A DNA stretch of 64,000 nt, taken from the NCBI GenBank assembly GCA_958295665.1, contig OY282560.1, positions 309,857,236 to 309,921,235 on the forward strand, written 5' to 3'. Of this stretch, positions 54,761 to 64,000 are shown piece after piece. Position numbers and translations under genes: made by a program. This stretch comes from Tipula vernalis. Lineage: Eukaryota; Arthropoda; Insecta; Diptera; Tipulidae. How positions within the stretch are numbered: position 1 is the stretch's first letter; the number at the start of each line of letters is the position of its first letter. A model generated the notes under the pieces. It did not search any database, was not told the DNA's origin, and saw nothing but the letters and a program-made list of their open reading frames with translations.

Positions 54761-56563
54761 TAGGGCACCAAATACCGGTATACCGAAAACCGAAATACCG
54801 GTATACCAGACCATTTTTCAGTACCAGTATTGAGCGATCAATACCGGTATTTTATATTTAAAATTTTATTTATTATTCGCCCAATATTTATCGTATATAG
54901 TCAAATTTTTTATAAACTCCTGAAAATTTATAAACAACGCCTGCAGGAAAAATAACGAAATATTAATTTTTATTTTGTAAGTGTTTGAACAGTCTAACCG
55001 AATAGCTCATATGATTGATACTTCATTCTACAAAAAACAAAACTGGGAGCTATTTGCCAATTCGATCCGAACGTATCCGAGTCTTCGAAGATAAAGATTG
55101 TATTCTTATTTAAATTGCATCAGATTCGTTCGTTTCTTATCTAAATCAAATACGAATCTTATACTTTGAAGAGTCGAATACGTACGAATAGAATTCACAA
55201 ATAGCCATAGTTTGTTATTGTTGAAAAAGGAAATCTCGACAAGAGCTTTAAATATAAAACATATGGCACAGAAATTAAATCAGCTGGAGGGTCTTCTAGT
55301 GGTTTAGGACATTTCACAATATAAATATATTGAAGCGAAACTTAATTGAAGCAATCACAACTATGATTTCTGCAGCAAGTGCTGCCAATACTTTACAAAC
55401 ATAATTGCCCATTCCTGAAACAAAAACAAAAACATCTAGCTATTATAAGAAAGATGACGATAGCTTGCCTAAAGTATTAACAGAAATGACGGCTATGGAT
55501 GGATTTCGATTCAAAGTTTTTATAACCTCATTTTAACTATGAAAATCAATAGTAGCAAGGTGTTTCAATGTTCCACACTCAGCCGAAACCATTCTTCAAA
55601 TGGTTATAAAATATGCAACAAAGGTTCGACAAAGAGTAGTGAAAAAACTGACGACCTTCTTGTAAAAGGGATTCGATTCAGCCACACATTTAATGAGTGA
55701 TCCATAAATTGGCATTTTTGTTAGTTTAGCTCGCGCTCATGTATCTCTTTCAGCAGAAGTGTATGTCAAACTTATTGAAAGCAAGCTGAACGAACACAAT
55801 TTGAAAATTGACCGTGACATAATTTGCATTACTATTGACGGGACTTCCGTTATGAAGAAAGTCGGTCGTTTGCTGACCATCGATCAGCAACTTTGTTTGG
55901 CACATGTTATCCAGTTGGCTGTTGTCGACGTTTGATATACAACAATGGTTAAAGAAACTGTGACAGATAATTGTTCTGAATCTGAAGAAGGCTGTGATGA
56001 TGCATTTGCATATGTATCTAAAGAAGCGGATTTAGGTGGACTGACCATTTTTCATAGCTCTACAGATAGAACAGCTTTCTTTTTATGCTTGGACGGTTTT
56101 ACAAATTACAAGAATCAGCGGTTTCTATCCTTTTAAGCCCAAAACATGGTTGGCTAATATAACAGTCCATCTTATACAGCGGCTTTCTTCAATCTTAGCT
56201 CCAGATGAAGTTTTATACTCAACATTAGAAAGTGATGTCGATAGTTAAGCCCCACCGTGCGAAGGAAAATCTTTATCGATAAGATTGCAATAACAGGTTG
56301 ATGTTGCAATAAACAATGAGCTCAACAAGAAAATTGCACAAATAATAATTCGAACTACGAAAGATTTGAATAAAATGGCGCGCTAATTATGTCTATTATT
56401 TAAACGCGCCTATAATATATTTTGAATTTTATAATAAAGTTGAATAAAACTATTTTTTTTAGGTGCACGATAAATACCGGTATTAATACCGGTATCCCGG
56501 TTTGGTCGTCATCTAATACCGAAATACTGGTACTTGTATTTTGAGCAGAAATTGGATGCCCTA
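54761..56563 (+). mobile_element. hAT DNA transposon
   Basis: The ends TAGGGCACCAAATACC and, reversed, TAGGGCATCCAATTTC are short imperfect inverted repeats of hAT type, and a perfect 8-bp duplication (ATACAAGA) flanks the element. Subterminal ATACCGGTAT palindromes are repeated at both ends (54774-54850 and 56478-56530). A decayed hAT transposase lies inside. At 1803 bp it is shorter than complete hATs. Confidence 0.92.
55320..56235 (+). pseudogene. hAT transposase remnant
   Basis: Blocks read in order: LTEMTAMDGFRFKVFITSF, FNVPHSAETILQMVIKYATK, VSLSAEVYVKLIESKLNEHN, IICITIDGTSVMKKVGRLL (an Asp-containing block) and QQLCLAHVIQLAVVDV (the HxxQL-type block of hAT). A stop follows at 55933, then an acidic segment to 56136. 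The conserved C-terminal dimerisation region is not evident, and several stops interrupt the frame. It is inactive. Confidence 0.85.
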
Positions 56564-56571
56564 ATACAAGA
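56564..56571 (+). repeat. Right 8-bp target-site duplication of the hAT element
   Basis: ATACAAGA, identical to 54753-54760. Confidence 0.85.
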
Positions 56572-56578
56572 AGACTAT

Positions 56579-58089
56579 GAGCGTGTTTTTTTATTAGCTC
56601 CGGATAGCAAGCTATCGGGAGCTCATGGGAAATTTGTATTGAAAGTTTTGCTATTATACACATGTGTCGCTATTAAACAAAAAACTAAAATTTTACCTAA
56701 CTTCATGCAGTTGTATGACATTTCTTCCGAATAAAAAATTGGAATAAAACTATCTAAAAATTATCGGGTGATTGTTGAGGGGCACGGATTGGTTTTAGCT
56801 GTCTCACTTGACAGGCGACGGTGGTAAATTTTGGAAAAGGAAGATTTAATTTTTTTTTAAATTAAAATAGAAATGAAATAAAATTTACTAATATTTATTC
56901 AATTGTGTATTATGTTTGCAAATTTTGGTAAAGGAAGATTTAATTTTTTTTAAATTAAATAAACAGCGATTTTTAGTTATTAATATTTCCACATCCAGAA
57001 ATAAATGGCGCCACTTTGACTGAGACATGCCTGGTACAAAAGTCAAATCGATTCAAAACAAAAAGTTACTGTACGTATTCTACGTATATGTGAAGACACA
57101 GCTTAATATCACATAAATTTGAACCCCAATTCGGCATATTATGATCCAAAACATGTTCTATGAGGGATATTACTGATCCAAAATCACATCCTATTCTCGA
57201 ATTCCACATCCATTTTCCACATGTGGACATCAGTCAAAATTCATAAAAATTGAATTTTTTTGGTACTAAGGGAATATTTCCGAATGGGTATAAGCAGGTG
57301 GAAGAAATTCTCCATATAGGAAAATGGCCATGTATCAAGTGTTTTATATACGAATTAAAATTTCCGAACGTTTTGATGCATTTTGACAGATGTCCGCATG
57401 TGGAAAACGGATGTGGAATTCGAGAATAGGATGTGATTTTGGATCAGTAATATCCCTCATAGAACGTGTTTTGGATCATAATATGCCGAATTGGGGTTCA
57501 AATTTATGTGATATTAAGCTGTGTCTTCACATATACGTAGAATACGTACAGTAACTTTTTGTTTTGAATCGATTTGACTTTTGTACCAGGCAGCTACCAC
57601 TGTCCATTTCATCAAAATATTATTTATCTTCATCTTCGTCACCTTCCGACAATGATGCATTTCGATTATCGTTTTGCTTTCCAGCTTTTAAAAATATTTT
57701 TGCAGCTTCTACTTTAACGCATTCCTCATCAATCTCCCGATGATTTTTTATTTGGAAGAAATGTCATACAACCATATGACATTTGAATTTGACATCTATC
57801 AAAATTTTTAAACCAAAATGAAGTTTGCCACAATTAGGGTTGTACAAAAATCAAAAATATTTCAAATTTCCCTTTGCTCCGGATAGCAGCTCCGGATAGC
57901 AGCTCCAGATAAATAGGTAGAGCTAAATATTTTTTTATAGGTTTTTAGTTAAAAAGTTGAATTAAAAATTATAGATTGATTTTAAATAAATTATTTATAT
58001 GTATAAATAGCTTGTCAAACATAAGTATTATAACAGAAAATTAGCTGCTCCGGATAGCAGCTATCTGGAGCTAATAAAAAAACACGCTC
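56579..58089. mobile_element. 1.5-kb inverted-repeat element, no coding sequence
   Basis: GAGCGTGTTTTTTTATTAGC followed by TCCGGATAGC at 56579 is mirrored at 58089. The motif GCTCCGGATAGCAGCT is repeated several times near the right end (57866-58080). TAT flanks both sides (56576-56578 and 58090-58092) and may be a 3-bp target duplication. The interior holds a palindrome (57028-57592) and a direct repeat AAATTTTGG-AAAGGAAGATT (56827, 56917). No transposase was seen; the class is uncertain. Confidence 0.75.
57028..57592. repeat. 565-bp palindrome inside the inverted-repeat element
   Basis: The arm 57028 to about 57250 (TGCCTGGTACAAAAGTCAAA…) is matched in reverse at about 57370-57592 with few mismatches; the spacer is about 120 bp. 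It may be a fold-back MITE that landed inside the larger element. Confidence 0.9.
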
Positions 58090-58341
58090 TATATTGGCAT
58101 TACATAAATATTAATTGCAGAAATATTAAAATTAAATTATTTCCAAAATATATTTTTCGGACAATTCATTTTGAAAAATACATTAAAGTTGGCTCTGACG
58201 AATTAAAATAATACTTGCTAAATTTGTGTTTAGTTTTACTAGTGTACCTCAGATGTCTATAGTTGCTTACAGAAAATTACGAAAAACAATTATTTACAAA
58301 ATTTTCACACGTTCTTAATATTTTCTGAATTTGGTTTGCTT

Positions 58342-58915
58342 TTTCTACAATTTTTGAACTTGAAATTTCTCCAGATGGTAATTTTTGGTACGATTTTACC
58401 AAATTTGTACTGACATCACTGCCATCTACGTAATGTATATTAACTTAATGACCACACGATTTAGACCCGTTGTACATTTCAGCTAAGCTAAGCGAGAAAC
58501 GTAGCTTATATTAGCATAGTTTAGCCCGCTTAGCTCACCCCGTTACACGTTTCAGCTAATTACATCGCTCACACATACTGATACTGATTGATGTTTTTGC
58601 ATATTTTATTTATTATGATTTATGACACGATACTTAATATAACTAAGTAGCCTACGAGTTAATAATAAAATATACAAAAACATCAGTGTATATGTGAACG
58701 ATGATAGTTGACATAGCAAGGCGAAGACAACTCGAGCTAAGATAGTTTGCATCGTACAAAACAAAAGACAAAGCCCACATAGTTTAGCTCAAGTGTACAA
58801 CGTTCCATTAAAACTCTTTATTTACAACCGAAAGCTACGCACATAGCCCACATCGCATAGCTTAGCTTATCTGAAATGTGCAACGGGCCTATAGTAAGCT
58901 TTTATTTCAATTTGA
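58342..58915. repeat. Second copy of the 53921 repeat, split by another element
   Basis: 58342-58463 matches 53921-54034 closely. The continuation GTAAGCTTTTATTTCAATTT is found at 58893 rather than immediately after, because about 425 bp has been inserted. Confidence 0.8.
58464..58889. mobile_element. Harbinger-like MITE with GCCCGTTG ends
   Basis: The ends CCCGTTGTACATTTCAGCTA and, reversed, CCCGTTGCACATTTCAGATA continue as AAGCTAAGC. The termini and a possible 3-bp AT-rich target duplication fit PIF/Harbinger-type MITEs. A second internal CCCGTTACACGTTTCAGCTA lies at 58543. The interior is also partly palindromic (TGATGTTTTTGCATATTTTA pairing around 58640). Confidence 0.75.
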
Positions 58916-60689
58916 CCAGAATGCTGTTGTTATGAAATTTTTTTTATATTATGGTTTAAATAAATCAATTATTACAAGAAGAAAACGATATACTTAAACG
59001 ACATTCATATATGTTGAAATTCAAACATTTGTGAAAATATCTCAGAATCATAATTAAGAATTTGTAAGGTTCCTGTTATGAAATATTTTCATTTAAAAAT
59101 TTGTTTTAGAAAAAAAGTGATTTTCTATATAAAAAGTTTGGTGTTTTCCCCATTTCTAACTTCTTTATAAAAGCTTCGTGTTTTAGACTATGGCTTTGCA
59201 TAATCTATGTTGCTTTGAGTATACTCGTATAAACAGTTGAAATCAAAAAGCTTGAATTTTTACATATGGTTGAGGATAATATTTCGACAAGAGTTTTTTA
59301 TTCTATTTCAAAATTTTAAACTCCAATTCTATAAAATATTAACAAGAATATTTTTAGGAACCAAACAATTTGTAAAGCTCACTACATTGAATTATGTGAA
59401 TTTTTAAGCTAATTATAACGCATAAGCAACTTTAGGAAATAAATGCTTATACCAATTTGTATGACTACATAGGTCTAAATTATGACTAAAATATTTTAAT
59501 TAAGTAAATAAATTGGCAAAGCAAATACTCCAACAATCTTATGGGAGCTACGTTTCAGTTTTAAAGGGTAAATAACCACAAACAAGTTTTTATAAACTTT
59601 TCATTTGATTTTGTTTGAAAGGCACATGAAACATTTTTTTTGCATCTGCTTCAGCGTGGGTTATCGCCTTTGTGCGTAGTGTGTATAAAATGGTATTCCA
59701 CGATTCAGTACCGTGTGTTGCAACTTCGCTTATACATGTATTTGATAATGTATGTTTTTTTATTAATTAGTTATAAAATGGTTTGCCAACTTCAATTAAT
59801 TCCACATAAAAGGTAAACAAGTTGAAAATCTAAAACTGGTTTCGTCTTGGGTACATGAAGATAAATAGCAAAGAAGTTACCAATATACAAAAAATAAAAT
59901 GTCTGCCGATTTAATTTTTTTACTGTATAATCTTCTAGATAAACTACTTAATATGTATCTGTTGAATATAAAGTCGGAAATATTATTAAGATTTCTTTAT
60001 ACAAAAACGTGTTATAAATTAGAAGAAAAACATGTAAAACGTTAGAGATCAAGGATGGGCGCTTTCAACTATAAATAATTGCGATCTATATTACGTTAAC
60101 TCAAGCTGGGCTAATAACCGATTAAGGTCGTCTGTAGTTATGTGCTCATGTTTAGCTAAGTATTTACGATCACGTGAAAGAATTCAAATGAATTGGGTGC
60201 GAGATTGTAATTATCTCTTTGTCAAATTCTGGAAATTGTTGTTTTAAATTTATTTGTATCTATTACTAATTTGAAAAGTAGCATTAAGAAATGTGTATCA
60301 ATGCGTTAATTAAAAATAATAATAAAATATTGAATTTCTCGTATAGCTGTGCTAATTGGAAATAATATTATGGGAGCGTGTCATTTATTAAATTGTCTAG
60401 AAAGGTGGCACATCGTTTATTATTTACGAAATGTAACAAGATTTTTTGAATCATAAATCGGACGGCTCCAATCATATTATTATTGGCTAATCTGCCTTTG
60501 GTTTGTTGTACGTTTGAAAGACGTACGTTTGGAAGATATTTTCAGTTAAACCACTTTGTATGTACCATACAACTTGTTGCGACTTTTGTCCACTACGAAT
60601 TTTGGTCCTTTGAATGGCAATAAGAACTTCTATATGGTACTCCTTAACCGTGCGCTGTCGTTTATTGAATTGTTTACAGGTTTCCTCTG
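58916..60689. other. AT-rich intergenic region
   Basis: No gene recognised. A small direct repeat, GTACGTTTGAAAGAC/GTACGTTTGGAAGA, lies at 60508-60537. Confidence 0.45.
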
Positions 60690-60928
60690 TATATTCTTCG
60701 CTGCATCCTCGTTATGTCGTTGATGCTTTTCTGCAATATGGTATTACTAAAGCATTTTCAAATGATAAATGTGCACCATCTTTTGAGATTGGTGACTCTA
60801 GTGTCAGCAACTCTGAATATGTTGGCAAGCTCGGCTTAACTATGTCTAATAAGATTTCTTGGACCGATCAAATAAATAACGTAGCTGGGTGTCTCGCAGC
60901 TAGGTGCCTGGATTATTTACGACAATGA
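60690..60928 (+). pseudogene. Possible LINE reverse transcriptase fragment
   Basis: The frame reads SNDKCAPSFEIGDSSVSNSE and YVGKLGLTMSNKISWTDQIN. It resembles the RT thumb block (…YLGVTFDSKLSWSDHI) of LINEs of the Jockey/CR1 side. No other domain is present. It is short and could be chance. Confidence 0.4.
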
Positions 60929-61042
60929 ATATTTTATTTTAATTCATCGGACTACTGAAAATTTATAAGGTATGTATATATCAAATCCAGATTGGAATAT
61001 AATTCAAATATTAGGGTGAGCGCTCCGAAGAAAGAATTAAAA

Positions 61043-61117
61043 AGCCCTTTAAAGGGCTGAGGTAGGAGCCTAACTAGGGCCGTACAGCCCTTTAAAGGGC
61101 TGAGGTAGGAGCCTAAT
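61043..61117 (+). repeat. 43-bp tandem repeat with palindromic core
   Basis: AGCCCTTTAAAGGGCTGAGG and TAGGAGCCTAA occur twice at an offset of 43 bp. AGCCCTTTAAAGGGCT is itself a perfect palindrome. Confidence 0.9.
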
Positions 61118-62040
61118 TGGGGTTGTATTGGGATTGGGTTAGGGTTGAGTTGAAATTGAGTTGGGTTGAGTGAGGTTGAGTCAGTGGCTCAGTTGGGTAT
61201 TTGCTGAGAGTTAATTTGGAAGTTAGCTTAAGATGAGTTCACGTACGCGAATATGAGGTTTAATGGGGGTTAGGTTTGAGGTCGAGTTGGATATTGAACT
61301 AGGATTGAGTTGAGTTCATTTACGACGAGTTGGGGTGGAATTTTCGAGTTTGTTAATTTGAGGATTGAATTGGGCATTAAGTTTAGGGTTGAGAAGAAGG
61401 TTGAATTGTGGTCGAACAGAGGGTTGAGTCAGAGCTGAGCGAGAGGTTTAAGTGGAGATTTATGGATTTAGGGATTCAGATAAATTGATTTAGGGATTAA
61501 GTTAAGCGTTGAGTTTGGTTATGATTGGAGGGTTGATGGGGAATCCAGTTAAAGGTTAAGATGAAGGCTATTAATATTATTTGGGGGTTGAGTAGATTTG
61601 AGCTGAGTTTGAGGCTTTGAGTTCAGGGTTGCATTGAGTGATAAGATTTCAGTTGAGTTAGGTTGATTTGGTGTTGAGTGCGCGGTTCAGCTGGGGTTTA
61701 TTTGGGGTTTAATTTGGAGGTTAGATTGAGTTAATTTGAGTTGGGTTCATCTATAGTCATTTTTTGAACCGTGTTAATTAGCGGATTGAGTTGTATGTTC
61801 AATTTTGGGTTGAGTTGGGATTGAGTCGGGGTGGAGGTGAATTTAAGTTTCGGGACGGCGATTGAGTCGGGGTGGAGGTGGATTTAAGTTTCAGGTTGAG
61901 TTCGAAATAAAAGTAGGGTTTAGTTGAAAGTTGATTTGGAGTTGAATTGGTGATTCAGTTCAGTTGAGGGTTGGTTTAAATAATTGACTTAGCTAAGGAC
62001 TGATTTGAAAGTTGAGTTTCAAGTTAGATTGGGTTGTCAT
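61118..62040 (+). repeat. G/T-rich degenerate minisatellite
   Basis: The plus strand is made of variants of GGGTTGAGTTGG, GGATTGAGTTGGG and TTAGGTTGAGTT over about 920 bp and is almost free of runs of C. The spacing is irregular. It is not a telomeric TTAGG array, since the unit is not constant. It is non-coding. Confidence 0.8.
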
Positions 62041-64000
62041 ATGCACTTAATTTTCCGGGCAGAAGTTCTGATCACCTCATGAGGTTTCAACCATTTATAT
62101 TAATATGGGATAACGAACTGAATTTGTACTTGTGAACCCATTTTTCAGTTTTTGAAATTAAATTCTCAATATCGTGCGCAATTAGGTCATTAACTTTAAA
62201 AGTTTAGTAAACCAGAATTTATACTATCTACGAGTTTGTGTGACAATTAAATCAACTTTGGCACGTTTAAAGTAGATTAGAATTTCGCAAAATGTAAAAC
62301 ATTCATCTACAAAGTAAACACCATCTGTTAAACATTTTGAGATAGGCGATTTCAATTTGATTTAATTAATGTAAATTTAAAAAGAAAAAAAAACTTCAAT
62401 TTCCCACAATTAAAGAAGAAACGGCAAAAATTAAACTAGGTAGATTGCGAGTAAAACTGAGTCATCTGTTTATAATTGTAATATGAAAACAATTCAATTT
62501 AAGAAAATAATTTTATTGAGATAAGAATTTATTTACACAAATAGAAAAATTGCATAACAAACAATACATTCAGTTTAAAAAAATCTTATGAAAATGATTA
62601 AAATCTCAAGGATTTCAAATCGTGCAACAGATTATGCAAAGTGTCTGTATAATACACAACTAAATTACAAATGTATAGTTTTTTTTTTTGCTTCCGATCT
62701 GTCATGTTGTCATTCCGTCTCGCCTGATCGAGCATAACATAATTAACATGCTTGTGTATAAATTGGAAATGTTTATGTTGGTAATCGAACTTTGCAGCAC
62801 TCTACGGTAGATCAGCCTTGGGAAGGTCAACAAATTTTGCGATTTTTGTGAGTTGTAGGTGCTACCGCAATTAGGTTGCATTTTTTGTTTTGGCCACCAG
62901 TTTTTTTTTTTGCGGAACAAAAAAATCACAGAACCACAAAATGACCGTGTACATTGAAAACTTTTATTTCGTGAAGGTTTATATTGTATTAAAATTACAA
63001 TTGTCATTATTAATTATTGTATGTAGTTTTTTGGCCTTGCGTCAGGAGAATGCTTATCTTCGATTAATGCAGCTGATTAACATTAATTACTGGACATTAA
63101 ACTTTCAAATTCGAATTACCGTTTATAGCGCACAGTATATCACTGCGCGCTTAAACCAAACTAATTATTTGTTTGAGATATAATTAGTTTGTTCTAATAT
63201 GGTAAACTATTTTAATTTTAATTGTCTTAATAATTATATATTAAGTAATCAATGTTTAAATTATAATTATATAAATTATTTGTTTCTGTGTGTATGTGTT
63301 TAAGAAAGTGACACAATTTATCATTTAATTAAATTGTACTAGTTTTGCATATTCTTTACGTCATACACCGAACAAGGTTGGGGTTTCGCGAAAAATCAGT
63401 GGAATTCACTGATCAAATAATGTAACAATAATTAATTACCGACAATAATATTTAATTATAATTTATTCTAAACAATTTTTTAATTGTTGCCTTTAACGTT
63501 ATTTAATTGAGATATTTGGGTGGGTGGATAATTAACGTATTTTTATTAATGGTTAACATGAAAAGTTAATTGGCTTGTTTTTATTATTATAGCTTATAAA
63601 ATATCATTTTTCAAAATTAAAAGCTTGTTGATTAGATTACAGTTAAATATTGTCCTTTTTTGACCGACAATAATCAACAGATGGATCGATGTTAAATATT
63701 TTAGAAATTAAATTGGAAACTTTTATCATTCAAAATAGCTTCAGTCACGAATTTTAAAATTTTGATTGTTTTTTTACAAAACTAGTAATCTTTTAGTATG
63801 TCAAATGTAATTAAATTAATTATTATTAGCTTGTGAATTGGACCGAATTTGTACCGGTCTTTAGCATGTACAACAGATATTTATGTTTTACGTGAAAGCT
63901 TTTAAAATTGCTACCTAGAAAATATTAGACTTTCATGACAATGAGATTTGCTAATTACAAATAAAGCTTTCCCGTTGTACATTTCTGGAATTGGAAAAGC
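62041..64000. other. AT-rich intergenic region to the right edge
   Basis: No gene could be supported. Overlapping open frames on both strands at 62702-63183 show no motif, and neither is clearly better. Confidence 0.45.

Noticed and set aside
61118..62040. Telomeric repeat
   Set aside because: Insect telomeres use a constant TTAGG unit or retroelements; here the unit varies and no regular TTAGG array exists.
62702..63183. Overlapping frames on both strands near 100 codons
   Set aside because: No recognisable domain, and length alone is not enough in this composition; kept as unassigned.

Overview
The window looks like nuclear DNA of an insect. It is AT-rich and gene-poor, and the coding remnants are eukaryotic transposons of families common in insects: R1/Jockey-like LINEs, Ty3/Gypsy and Copia LTR elements, mariner/Tc1, hAT, MULE, Helitron and a tRNA-derived SINE. 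The Copia element has the initiator-Met half-tRNA type of primer site known from Drosophila copia. I cannot name the species; a dipteran is possible but not shown.

Layout. 1-2603 is a tandem satellite of 181-bp and 151-bp unit types that abuts a broken mariner-like transposase. 3555-7327 is a degenerate Ty3/Gypsy element. 9456-10028 is the only convincing host gene, a single-ORF Mpv17/PMP22-family membrane protein with a probable 5' UTR intron. 10490-12665 holds remnants of two further Gypsy-type elements, and 12720-14880 a minus-strand LINE. 15841-23500 is a minus-strand Helitron (Rep/PIF1-helicase) that has been interrupted twice: by a Copia element (16705-20112) inside the helicase and by a mariner (21068-21953) further upstream.

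From 23.6 to 31.3 kb the DNA is mostly AT-rich quasi-repetitive sequence with a 1.1-1.6 kb tandem segmental duplication. A MULE carrying a FLYWCH zinc finger (29376-31058) sits in it, with a 9-bp target duplication. 32370-36103 is a composite fold-back structure with 30-bp perfect terminal inverted repeats, two internal palindromes and a SINE with a 14-bp target duplication. A Tc1 element lies against its right end.

From 37.6 kb on there are fragments of mariner, LINE and Gypsy genes (40.1-41.1 and 44.6-46.8 kb), several MITE-like inverted-repeat elements, a hAT element with 8-bp target duplications (54761-56563), a 1.5-kb inverted-repeat element with a 565-bp palindrome (56579-58089), and a one-strand G/T-rich minisatellite (61.1-62.0 kb). 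Most stretches between these show nothing recognisable.

There is no operon-like cluster or new multi-gene system that I can support. The notable content is structural: nested insertions whose order can be read, fold-back DNA, and interrupted repeats with paralogous empty sites. All family assignments come from reading motifs in the translations; no database search was possible.
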